From the NCBI RefSeq assembly GCF_037081775.1, contig NZ_JBAMHQ010000002.1, positions 124,001 to 188,000 on the forward strand: DNA of 64,000 bases, written 5' to 3'. The notes beneath the pieces were generated by a model that worked only from the letters and a program-made list of their open reading frames with translations, was not told the DNA's origin and ran no database searches. The position numbers and the translations under genes were made by a program. Below are positions 52,381 through 60,865 of the stretch, in pieces. The DNA comes from Haladaptatus sp. ZSTT2 (GTDB taxonomy: Archaea > Halobacteriota > Halobacteria > Halobacteriales > Halococcaceae). Position 1 is the stretch's first letter; each line of letters begins with the position of its first letter.

Positions 52381-53105
52381 TGTTTTAGGGTCGGTGTCCA
52401 GGAGAGTTGGTGACTCCCCGGAATTTGATTGAATCTCACAGTTGTAGGATAAACTCGAAGTTCTTCTCGCGGAACCGGGCGACCATCGATAACGGCGAAC
52501 ATCGTTACAGATGGGCGTGCACGTTGCTCGATGACCCTTGCTACCTCTGTCGAGGATAAGCTTGCTTCATTCGACGAGATAATCGGAATTGACACGGCAA
52601 GGCTGAACCCAAAGGCTCGAGTCGTCAATTGCCACCAGATAACCTCGATGCCACAGTACGAGCTGATGCTCGTCAGTATCTTGGCACCCTTCATCCGCCG
52701 GGTCGCCCATGTATCAACTGCATCATAGAACGACTCCTCGGTTGCAATATATTCGCCAGTGACACTCGCGCTTGGAACGGCCAGAATCTGATACTGAATG
52801 TTTATTGTTACCGGATCACCTGTGAATTGCGTCTGTGTTGGCCAGGCGAGATGGTATCGGTGATTCTGGTCGTCTTTTCGTGATGCAAATTTTTGGACGT
52901 CGTCTTTCGCAGCATGATACCCCCCGATGCTTTCGAGCTCGAAGAGCACGGGGACGCAGTGGTGGCCACCCGCAATATCTGGACCAACCCATACGAGGGC
53001 GTCAGGGACGCCTTTTCGAGTATTGAAGCCACGTCGCTCCGTCTCGTGCTTGATTGCCGCATTTGCTAGTGTATCGCGCAGCGCGAGTGTCTCGGGCTTA
53101 TACAT
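52377..53105 (-). CDS. PD-(D/E)xK nuclease-like protein of the defence block
   Basis: A 242-residue protein. GVPDALVWVGPD followed by VLFELESIGGYHAAKDDVQK gives the D and E-x-E arrangement of a restriction-like fold, with the usual following helix. In the last residue the normal lysine is replaced by E, so activity is uncertain. The C-terminal half (WWQLTTRAFGFSLAVSIPII) is hydrophobic and probably buried. ATG 53105 overlaps the preceding gene by 8 nt; a further start at 53147 is unlikely. Confidence 0.6.
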   Translation of the reverse strand: MYKPETLALRDTLANAAIKHETERRGFNTRKGVPDALVWVGPDIAGGHHCVPVLFELESIGGYHAAKDDVQKFASRKDDQNHRYHLAWPTQTQFTGDPVTINIQYQILAVPSASVTGEYIATEESFYDAVDTWATRRMKGAKILTSISSYCGIEVIWWQLTTRAFGFSLAVSIPIISSNEASLSSTEVARVIEQRARPSVTMFAVIDGRPVPREELRVYPTTVRFNQIPGSHQLSWTPTLKQ

Positions 53106-54510
53106 TACCCAGTTTCCCCTCCTTCTGGAACGTGATGTCTCCCACAAGCTCTAGGAACTCGTCAGTGAGACCGTCAGATTGTAGTCTGCGTAGCGAAAGG
53201 GGTTCGCCCATCTCAAAGCGGAGCCATGTTTCGACAACTCCCACAGCGTCGTCCTCATAATCTCCACGAGCTGCTTGTAAGGTAGTGACCCATTCAGCAA
53301 ACGCTTTCAGCTGGTCTAATGCACTGACAGGGTTGTCTGCTACACTACCCATATCGACAGGTTCGCTCTCGTGGAACGCAGGAGCTTCCGTCAGTTGCTC
53401 TGAGACCGTCTCGACGGCTTTCTTGTGCTGTGAGAGGCGTGCATAGGTTTGCTCAACCCACTCGTCGTAGGTATCGGCAAGTGTCGAAAGCTCTGCTCCT
53501 AACTGGTCGACAGTTCGCGTCTCGTCCACCGCTGTACCAACAAGGTATGCCTCGACTACATCACGGAACGGCAAACCATCCGTCGCAAGTACCAACGACT
53601 GCTGTTCTGATTCGGCAAGTAGCTCCTCGTTGAACGACTCGAGGGAGGGTGCCCCAGCAAGTGCAGAATGAGGAACAGAGATTCCTCCTAATTTTGACGC
53701 AACCGCTCCGATGGCCGATTCCAGCTCCGCGATCGACCCCTGGAAGGCACCTGCAAGCGATTCGCGAACAGCAGCAGCAGCATGAATGACGGTTGGTATA
53801 GACATTAGTTTCTGCTCGATGGTTTCGACGTGAAGCTGTACGGCGTCCGCCTCTGATGAGTTCGCGTTGAAGCCCTTATAGTAAGAATATGTTTCGCTGA
53901 TCCCCGAAGCCGCCGCAGGTGCCCACTCGACATCGTCGAACGCACTCTCGAGCGCACACATGGTATCGTACCACTCGACCAACTCGCTCACCTGCGTGGA
54001 CAACTGTTCGTATTCAAGTAATTTGCTGACCCGACTTGCTGAGGCCTCGTTTACATACTCTCGCGTGCACTCACGCACGATTTCAGGGCTATTTCGAAGC
54101 GATTCTTCGCAGGTACTGTAAGTCGCAGTGGCCTCTTGGAGTTGGTCTGCCTCCATGGTTTTCAGGTTCTTGTCGATGGTGTGACGGTTGTCTTTGGTCA
54201 ACGACAGGCTCAGTGTGCCGCAGAGCTCATTAAGAGCTTGAGTGGCCGCTTCCCGAACGGGATCTGCAAGCGCAACTTCCAAACTCCCAACCATATGCTC
54301 GTAGTCCGTGAGTTTGGTTGCTGTCGCCGCTTCGACTTTGATCCCAAAGACGGCATTCATGAATGCATTACGAGGCTCGGCTTCGAGGGCCTCCCACTGC
54401 AGAATAACGTCCTCTAGACGATCTGCAAGAGCATCATATTCCTTTCCATCAGCATTTGCTTCGTCAGCATAGTCCTCGAGCGAGTCAAGCACTGGGTACT
54501 CAGTGTTCAT
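53098..54510 (-). CDS. Helical partner protein of the large ATPase
   Basis: A 470-residue, mostly helical, acidic protein with long heptad-like stretches (LEDYADEANADGKEYDALAD, TYDEWVEQTYARLSQHKKAV). No catalytic motif. It starts 4 nt inside the end of the 1034-residue ATPase gene (ATGA), so both are made together. In size and type it recalls the helical middle subunits (such as DndG) of phosphorothioate restriction complexes, but no sequence match is claimed. Confidence 0.65.
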   Translation of the reverse strand: MNTEYPVLDSLEDYADEANADGKEYDALADRLEDVILQWEALEAEPRNAFMNAVFGIKVEAATATKLTDYEHMVGSLEVALADPVREAATQALNELCGTLSLSLTKDNRHTIDKNLKTMEADQLQEATATYSTCEESLRNSPEIVRECTREYVNEASASRVSKLLEYEQLSTQVSELVEWYDTMCALESAFDDVEWAPAAASGISETYSYYKGFNANSSEADAVQLHVETIEQKLMSIPTVIHAAAAVRESLAGAFQGSIAELESAIGAVASKLGGISVPHSALAGAPSLESFNEELLAESEQQSLVLATDGLPFRDVVEAYLVGTAVDETRTVDQLGAELSTLADTYDEWVEQTYARLSQHKKAVETVSEQLTEAPAFHESEPVDMGSVADNPVSALDQLKAFAEWVTTLQAARGDYEDDAVGVVETWLRFEMGEPLSLRRLQSDGLTDEFLELVGDITFQKEGKLGNV

Positions 54511-57500
54511 TGCTCCACCTCCGGTGTGGTGACTCGAGCGATAAACGCGTCGAGCCCGTTTTTGAGGTCTGCTTTCTGTTCGGCTTTCGCATGGTGTTCT
54601 GTCATGAGGTTCTCCAAGTCGTCGAGGTAATTTTGTACGATACGGCGGTCACTTCGTGCCTTATCAGTGAGGGCCGGGATGACGCCTGTATCATCCGGAA
54701 TTGCGATTCTATCGGTGCCTGCTGTACCTTCGAAATCGAGAACCGACTTCCCGAGCTCCTCAACGTCTTCGATGAGGTCGGCTTGTGTGTCGGTGTATTC
54801 ACTCACGTCTGCGAAGGAACGGGCCGCCTTGTCGAGGTCGCTGTACGCTTCACGCAGGCCTCGAATGTCGGTGAAATCACCGTCTTTGATCAGCGCCGAG
54901 GGGAGTTTGTCGACTGCCTCGCCCATGACAGTGGCGTACCGCCGTGCGAAGATGAGATAGCCATACGCAGACACTCGGAAATCAGGATTGACGTCACACT
55001 GCATCGCAGCATTCTCAACTGCAGCGTGCATCTGACGTAGATTCTCCTCAATCCGATTGAGGTAGGCAGGCGTCAGCTCGACACCTGTTCCAACCTCAAT
55101 ACCGTCAGGGGGCGACAGATCTGCACTCAACTCATCGATTCTCTGAATCTGTTTTTCGACCGTTTTGCGGTCAGTTTCGAGACTTGTGGCGATTGCAGAC
55201 AATTTCTCTTTTACGAACGAAGTGTCTCGAACTAAGGTAGCGGCGAGAGCTGCACGTAGCCAGGAAAACTCTTCTGTTGACTCGACCGAGGCAGACCGAA
55301 TTATCGGAATCTCACCCTTCCCAGCGCGTGCATTGTCATCGTCTACTTTTACGAAGAGGGCCTCGGTGGAATCTGCGTAAGCATCGGCCACGGCAGCCAT
55401 GAATTTGAGAACGTTTTGGACTGGTGGTGCAATGGAGCCGTCAGCACGGTAATGCAGCCCATGGAGTCGAGACAGTGCTTTTGAGAGGTCTCCTGAATTT
55501 TTGAACCCATTTCCAACGAGTTCCGTGTGCAAGAAATTCGATGTGCTGAATTCATCGAATTCAGTCTTCGCGTCCTCGATAGTCTTGGGGATTGTACTGT
55601 ACTCCTGTGTTGTGTCGGGAAGCACCCCGAACGCGAACAGGAATGCGGTCATGAACCGTTGTTCGTGGAGTGGTGCGTTTGTCCACTCAGCGGTTGTGAT
55701 GGCGTCTTGTTCCCAAATTAGCTGGTTGCCAGCTGGACCGGCGAACCGGCTGTGATAGTCCGTCCAGAGACCCTCAGCAGCTTCTTTTCCAACCCGGTCA
55801 GCTAGCTGTTCGTAGAGGCTGCGAAGGGTTGTTGCAATCTCGTGGTCACTTTCTGCTTCTATAAGCGCAGAAATCGCTTTATCGTCCAGAGTGCCAGAGT
55901 TTTGCCCTTTCTGCGTGGCGTAATCCTGAAGATGAACGACGAAATCCCATAAGCGCGCTGCGTCCTGGTGGCGTACACTGAGCACGTCGAAATCCGAGAG
56001 GGCTTTCGGAACGCCATCGAGGGTGACATCTACTTCTTCGGGCACGAACAGCACGTTTGGTGAGGCCAGATCTGGTTCATTTCGAAGAATGTCGAGTTCC
56101 GTTTCGAAGACGGCTTTTGTTGGGCAGAAGACGACGGTAACTCTGTTGTGTGATTCAACGCGAAGCCCGCGCCCCATCGACTCATAAAGGGAGTCTGTAT
56201 CGGTGGTGGTGAGCCGACGTGGGTTCAACGCCAACGGTGGGAATGCGTTAGTGACGATGCGAGGAGCCGTTACCTCCACGTCCGTTTCGATAATATCATC
56301 CTCATCGAGCTTGTGCAGGGCGCTCACGTACGCGCTTGACAGCTTGCTCTTGGCTACTTCGAGCGTTTCGAAGACGATGGTGCGTTCCTTGGAGTGTGGC
56401 TCGAAAGAGGCCAAGATGTTCTGGGCAATTTCGAGGAAGGCAATGGCCTCTTCCTGGTCGTGTAACCACGAGTACGGGAGATGTCCGTTGCTATCTGCTA
56501 GAGCGTGAACTGCCCGTCGGAGACACACTTGTATCTTCACATGGGCTTCTGGGTTGCTCGACGCCAATGGCTCGAGATCCTGGAGGCGCTCATGCAGAAG
56601 CGTCACCATCCGTTTAGCAGGGATTGCCGTGTCATCTGCGATGACCCAGTCTGGGTAGCCATTCGGTAGAAATGCCACCGAGCGAATGGACGCATCATAG
56701 GCTTCTACGTTTTCAGTCCATACAGGGCGGACAAGGTCTACCTCAGCGATTGGGTCTTGGGCCAACCGCTCGAGCCACTCCGTGGGTGCATTCGCCTCAT
56801 CGCCGTCGAGTTCTGTGATGAGTTTGTGAACCCAAGCTGGACGACCGCGGCTTGCCCACCAAATGAACGATGCAAGCGATTCGTCGTGGCTTGCTTTTCG
56901 AAGGAGGTTACGAACGTCCTCAACAGTTACTGGTGGAATTTCGATGTCCACCTGGCGGCCTCGGTCTGCATCTCCTTGCACTTGGAATTCGTATGCGGAC
57001 AGTTGACCGAAACTCCAGAAGCAGAGGACGTCGGTGAGGCTGTCGTTGATGACGCGGAGTGAGTTTTCATCCTCGACGCCGACTGCTTTTCGGAGGCGCT
57101 GGAAATGCTGTTCGACTTCGTCAATGATGAGGACCCAGCGGTCCATGTCCACGACAGAGACTTCGGTTGGAACATTCTCATTCAGCCATGCTTCGAGCTC
57201 TTTCTGTGGAACGTCCGGGACCCATGAGAGAGTGTCAAAGTCCCGGCGTACCATTGCTTCTAACTGAATTTGGCCCTCTTTTTCGAGCCAGATTGGCAGT
57301 GAGTCTTCCTCATCGGCGTCGAATTGGTCGAGCATTTGCCCAGGGTGTGCAATGAAGACTGCAGGAACCCCTTTTTCCCACGCGTGGTTGTATGTCTCAT
57401 AGAGAAACTGAGATTTTCCGACCCGGTATGGCCCATAAACCATGTAGAGTGGGTACCCACCTTGACCTTCCTCTGCTGCGAATATCTTGATGGCATTCGT

Positions 57501-57611
57501 CATCGCCTCTAACCGCTGTTCGTGTTCATCCGTGAGCGCAAGGAACGGTCGCCCTAGCGTTGGGAGCAGCCCAAATTCGACGGCGTCGGCAGGGATATCG
57601 TCGTCAGTCAT
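54507..57611 (-). CDS. Large P-loop ATPase of the defence block
   Basis: A 1034-residue protein. Walker A YGPYRVGKSQFLYET (~59-73) and Walker B RWVLIIDEVEQHF (~158-170) mark a STAND/AAA-like ATPase in the first 350 residues. The middle part (TVVFCPTKAVFETELDIL) looks like a second alpha/beta domain. The C-terminal ~300 residues are helical and charged. The layout recalls the BrxC/DndF-type ATPases of defence systems. It is the first long gene of the block; a 398-bp region with inverted repeats precedes it. Confidence 0.75.
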   Translation of the reverse strand: MTDDDIPADAVEFGLLPTLGRPFLALTDEHEQRLEAMTNAIKIFAAEEGQGGYPLYMVYGPYRVGKSQFLYETYNHAWEKGVPAVFIAHPGQMLDQFDADEEDSLPIWLEKEGQIQLEAMVRRDFDTLSWVPDVPQKELEAWLNENVPTEVSVVDMDRWVLIIDEVEQHFQRLRKAVGVEDENSLRVINDSLTDVLCFWSFGQLSAYEFQVQGDADRGRQVDIEIPPVTVEDVRNLLRKASHDESLASFIWWASRGRPAWVHKLITELDGDEANAPTEWLERLAQDPIAEVDLVRPVWTENVEAYDASIRSVAFLPNGYPDWVIADDTAIPAKRMVTLLHERLQDLEPLASSNPEAHVKIQVCLRRAVHALADSNGHLPYSWLHDQEEAIAFLEIAQNILASFEPHSKERTIVFETLEVAKSKLSSAYVSALHKLDEDDIIETDVEVTAPRIVTNAFPPLALNPRRLTTTDTDSLYESMGRGLRVESHNRVTVVFCPTKAVFETELDILRNEPDLASPNVLFVPEEVDVTLDGVPKALSDFDVLSVRHQDAARLWDFVVHLQDYATQKGQNSGTLDDKAISALIEAESDHEIATTLRSLYEQLADRVGKEAAEGLWTDYHSRFAGPAGNQLIWEQDAITTAEWTNAPLHEQRFMTAFLFAFGVLPDTTQEYSTIPKTIEDAKTEFDEFSTSNFLHTELVGNGFKNSGDLSKALSRLHGLHYRADGSIAPPVQNVLKFMAAVADAYADSTEALFVKVDDDNARAGKGEIPIIRSASVESTEEFSWLRAALAATLVRDTSFVKEKLSAIATSLETDRKTVEKQIQRIDELSADLSPPDGIEVGTGVELTPAYLNRIEENLRQMHAAVENAAMQCDVNPDFRVSAYGYLIFARRYATVMGEAVDKLPSALIKDGDFTDIRGLREAYSDLDKAARSFADVSEYTDTQADLIEDVEELGKSVLDFEGTAGTDRIAIPDDTGVIPALTDKARSDRRIVQNYLDDLENLMTEHHAKAEQKADLKNGLDAFIARVTTPEVEQ

Positions 57612-58009
57612 GTGTCTGTACCTCGTCCATTGAAGGAGAGTAGGTATCCGCCGCCAAGTTCTGGATTAGTTGTTGCATAGTATGCGTGCATTCGGAGTAT
57701 GCCCTGAGCAACCCAAACCATAGATGGTTCTAATCGGCCCAAATACGCAGTTTTGGGCCGTGTCGAGGGCAAACCTCCTTACAGTAATCATCAACTCTGG
57801 GGGTTAAAAGTCTATGTATTGGTGGGTCTGTTCGGCATCGACCGAATTGAAAGTTTGGTTAGATTCGTGCATAGGGGGCGCTGAAGCACCGAATTCGGGC
57901 GTTTCAGGATTTTTGCATACAATATATGCACATAGTTTCCCCACTCATTCCATATTGGGATGGAAATGCTTATATTGCCCCAACCTTATCTTATAAGGTC
58001 TAATATTCT
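57612..58009 (-). promoter_or_regulatory. 398-bp regulatory region before the ATPase operon
   Basis: No gene seen. It holds a 9-bp perfect inverted repeat (CGGCCCAAA at 57735-57743 and TTTGGGCCG at 57752-57760), a palindromic TGCATACAATATATGCA at about 57914-57930, and a 7-bp inverted repeat ACCTTAT/ATAAGGT at 57983-57999. The A+T-rich 57914-57990 part can hold the promoter. The hairpin at 57983 lies just after the stop of the small gene and may also act as its terminator. Confidence 0.5.
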
Positions 58010-58372
58010 CTACTCTGGGAGATCCGAAACAGATTTTCTAATCTCGCCCAACATCGAGCCGGATTCAGCGGCTTCGTCTCTTTGCTTCGATGTAACACCA
58101 AGTCGGTCGGCCAATTCTTTTTGCAGAATCGGATCATTCAGGTCGGCTAACCGCACTAATTCAGATTTCGAGAGTGTCACTTCTGTTTCCTCTGACGCTG
58201 AAAGCGTTGCGATACCAAGCACCGCAGCGAAGCGGACCATCTCATTAGTCGCAAAGTGAGAATCTAATATTTGGTCTACCGCATTGCTTTTACTCGTGAA
58301 TTTATTCGTTAAGACAGCCCCCTCCAATAGGCGATTCAGATCTTCGGGTATCGCTGCTGACGTTCTAGGCAT
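58010..58372 (-). CDS. Small regulator-like protein, second of a pair
   Basis: A 120-residue protein. AAIPEDLNRLLEGAVLTNKF and SKSNAVDQILDSHF match the ribbon-helix-helix style seen in the preceding gene, followed by a helical tail (VRLADLNDPILQKELADRLG). It overlaps the preceding gene by 8 nt. Probably a DNA-binding regulator or half of an antitoxin-type pair controlling the downstream block. Confidence 0.6.
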   Translation of the reverse strand: MPRTSAAIPEDLNRLLEGAVLTNKFTSKSNAVDQILDSHFATNEMVRFAAVLGIATLSASEETEVTLSKSELVRLADLNDPILQKELADRLGVTSKQRDEAAESGSMLGEIRKSVSDLPE

Positions 58373-58664
58373 CTTCTGGCCTCAGTAAATCACGGTGTTC
58401 TAATTCGTCACGCATTTCCCCTGGCATACAGTTCGCCAACCTTGCTGCACGAATAAGGTCAACATCGTCCTCATTACCTGCTTGCTTAGCAGTGTACATT
58501 TGTATCGCACTCTCCATTGCCACATCTGAGTGTGAATCAAAGTATTCCCGAAGTGCAGTGCGAATCACGTCACCCGTGTTTGTGTACACTCCTGCCTCTA
58601 CTGCTCCGTCAAGATACAATTGGACATCTTCAGAGAGGGAAGCACTCACTCGTGGATTCGACAT
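58365..58664 (-). CDS. Ribbon-helix-helix regulator-like protein, first of a pair
   Basis: A 99-residue protein. MSNPRVSASLSEDVQLYLDG and GDVIRTALREYFDSH have the strand plus two helices of a CopG/ParD-like ribbon-helix-helix domain. The C-terminal part has AIQMYTAKQAGNEDDVDLI. ATG 58664 chosen; a TATA-like GCATATCAA lies ~32 nt upstream, and an upstream in-frame start at 58700 is less likely. Likely autoregulator. Confidence 0.65.
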   Translation of the reverse strand: MSNPRVSASLSEDVQLYLDGAVEAGVYTNTGDVIRTALREYFDSHSDVAMESAIQMYTAKQAGNEDDVDLIRAARLANCMPGEMRDELEHRDLLRPEDA

Positions 58665-58855
58665 GTATGCAATTCTATGGACTGCATCATTGATATGCAT
58701 TCGTGAGTGGCCATGCCCCCATCCTCACAGTGTACCACCACTCTTCTGACAGCAGCGTCACCCACTGCCCGACTGACTGAAGAATTTCAGCACCCACCTA
58801 AAAAACACTGACTGGGCCTATTTCTCGGAAGAGGTTGTCTCAAAGGCAGAAAGCA

Positions 58856-59788
58856 TTATCGAGCCAATGATGGCGAAAGTTGAGCTTCAATCTCAGGAAC
58901 GTTCGTGGCGAGAATCTCATCTACTTCCCCCCGGTTCTCGCCATCAGAATTGATGTATCGCTTTGCACCTTCGATTGTGACAGTGAACCCTTCATCTTCG
59001 TAGTGCGGAGCCATCACTCCACTATTGCTCAGAATAACATAGGCATCCATCTCATGGAGTTCACGTGCAACGGAGAGCAGCGTCGCTTGGTCACGTTGGC
59101 CAAAGCCCTCCTTTGAATACTCCGTAAATTCTGCGGTCGTGCTCATTGGTGTGTACGGAGGGTCAAAGTACACGAGATCACCCGCTGTGGCTTCATCCAA
59201 GACATATTCAAAACTCTCATCAAAAATTTCGACAGTGGATTCCTGAAGTACTCTACTTGCTTCTCTTACCAAATCGGCTCGCTCCCAATTTGGTTCGGAA
59301 TACCTTCCAACTGGGACATTAAACTCACCGTCCCGATTTTCGCGATAAAGGCCATTGAAACAGGTTCGATTGAGGTACAACAGTATGGCAGCCTCCTCAA
59401 TTTCATCGAAAGGTTCCTCATCTGGTGGGTTATTGAACAGCCGGCGTTGTTGATAGTAGTACCAATTTGCATCCCGCTTTTCTTCGACTTCCTCTGCGAA
59501 CGGTCGCTCGGGGTCAGGGGATTTATGTGGGTCTCTGAATTTAGACGCGCGTTTGAGGACCTTCTCGGGATTATCACGAATTTGTCGATAGAAATTCATC
59601 AATCGAGAATTTGTATCATTGATGGTTGCTGCTGTAGGTTCTAAGTCGAAAAAGAGGGCTCCACCTCCGAAAAAGGGCTCATGATACGTGGTAGTCGCAG
59701 AAGAACTATCCTCCTCAGGGAAGTGAGCGTAGATCTCATCGAGGAGGCGTCGTTTTCCACCAGCCCATTTGAGTACGGGGTCGACCAT
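58856..59788 (-). CDS. D12-class adenine-N6 DNA methyltransferase (Dam-like)
   Basis: A 310-residue enzyme. LKWAGGKRRLLDEIYAHFP starts the S-adenosylmethionine-binding fold, then EPFFGGGALFFDL (motif I), LYLNRTCFNGLYRENRDG and the catalytic YFDPPYTP (DPPY, ~203-210), followed by YVILSNS. This is the order of the D12/Dam family. Target sequence cannot be read. The N-terminal extension to 59866 is doubtful; ATG 59788 is preferred with a TATA-like TTTTAAC ~27-35 nt upstream. It diverges from the second methylase. Confidence 0.9.
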   Translation of the reverse strand: MVDPVLKWAGGKRRLLDEIYAHFPEEDSSSATTTYHEPFFGGGALFFDLEPTAATINDTNSRLMNFYRQIRDNPEKVLKRASKFRDPHKSPDPERPFAEEVEEKRDANWYYYQQRRLFNNPPDEEPFDEIEEAAILLYLNRTCFNGLYRENRDGEFNVPVGRYSEPNWERADLVREASRVLQESTVEIFDESFEYVLDEATAGDLVYFDPPYTPMSTTAEFTEYSKEGFGQRDQATLLSVARELHEMDAYVILSNSGVMAPHYEDEGFTVTIEGAKRYINSDGENRGEVDEILATNVPEIEAQLSPSLAR

Positions 59789-59916
59789 CGTACTGGTGTA
59801 CTCTGCTCGTCTTCGGTTAAAAGAATAGCCTTTCTTGTGAAGAGAACCGTCTATGAAATTGAACATATTACGCAGAAAAGTTTACCTCCGGCCACGAACC
59901 GATATACGGATAGACA
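59789..59916. promoter_or_regulatory. Divergent promoter region between the two methyltransferase genes
   Basis: 128 bp serve both genes. Minus-strand TATA-like sequence at 59814-59823 and plus-strand A+T-rich CATATTACG (~59864) or GATATACG (~59901) are candidates. Methylation of sites here could couple both genes; none is obvious. Confidence 0.35.
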
Positions 59917-60840
59917 ATGGCGGAGCCAATTTTGAAATGGGCGGGAGGCAAACGCCAACTGATTGACGAACTCTATGCGCGATTTCCGAATGATTACAAC
60001 AAAAAGAACAATGCCTATCACGAGCCATTTTTCGGCGGAGGGGCACTTTTTTTCGCTCATAGACCGCGCCGTGGCACAATAAACGATTATAACGGGAGTC
60101 TTGTGAACTTCTATCGACAAGTTCGCAATAATCCCCAACGGTTGATTCAGCGATGTAAGGATTTCAAGCGTCCGACCTATGATCAACTCGACGGTGAATT
60201 TCGTGATGAGAAGAATTACTTTTACCAGCAGCGGGCTCGGTTTAATTGGCTGCAACAACAGGAGACTCGAAACACGCTTGAAGAGGCGGCGTTACTTCTG
60301 TATCTCAATCGAACCTGCTTCAATGGGATGTATCGAGAAAACGAAAAAGGAGAGTTCAATGTCCCGATTGGCGATATATCGAATCCAGACTGGGTACGAG
60401 CGGAACAAATTCGAAGTGCCAGTACAGTATTAAACCAATTACCAGATTCAGCCATTCATAATGAAGACTTCTCATATGTTCTCGATGAAGTAGTTGAGGG
60501 GGACCTCGTGTATTTTGACCCTCCATATGCACCGGTGAGTGATACTGCATACTTCACAACCTACAGCGGGGGTCAATTTGGAGAAGATGAACAAGAACGC
60601 GTAATTGAGGTTGCAGAGCAACTGCACAATAATGGCGTACACGTCATTCTCAGCAATAGTGAGGCGATGAAGGAAAAATACGAGGAAATCGAAGGATTCC
60701 ATGTTGAGATTGTAAAGGCCACCCGCTCGGTCAACAGCGATGGCGAAAATCGTGGTGAGGTCAACGAGGTGGTTGCGACGAACAACCCTAGTGAAAAACG
60801 TGGGAACTACCTTCACGCATCATGGGATCGGTACAGATAA
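59917..60840 (+). CDS. D12-class adenine-N6 DNA methyltransferase (second Dam-like)
   Basis: A 307-residue paralogue of the divergent neighbour. LKWAGGKRQLIDELYARFP, EPFFGGGALFFAH, LYLNRTCFNGMYRENEKG and YFDPPYAPVSDTAYF are all present. The substrate-recognition middle (~100-180) differs from the neighbour's, so the two may read different sites or different strands of an asymmetric site. No matching restriction endonuclease is visible. It converges on the helicase-nuclease gene, 25 nt apart. Confidence 0.9.
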   Translation: MAEPILKWAGGKRQLIDELYARFPNDYNKKNNAYHEPFFGGGALFFAHRPRRGTINDYNGSLVNFYRQVRNNPQRLIQRCKDFKRPTYDQLDGEFRDEKNYFYQQRARFNWLQQQETRNTLEEAALLLYLNRTCFNGMYRENEKGEFNVPIGDISNPDWVRAEQIRSASTVLNQLPDSAIHNEDFSYVLDEVVEGDLVYFDPPYAPVSDTAYFTTYSGGQFGEDEQERVIEVAEQLHNNGVHVILSNSEAMKEKYEEIEGFHVEIVKATRSVNSDGENRGEVNEVVATNNPSEKRGNYLHASWDRYR

Positions 60841-60865
60841 TTTCAAAACAAAATCGGTGACGAGG

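Noticed and set aside
52629-52883. Plus-strand short frames inside the nuclease-like gene
   Set aside because: They lack coding character and lie opposite a gene tied to its neighbours by 4-8 nt overlaps.
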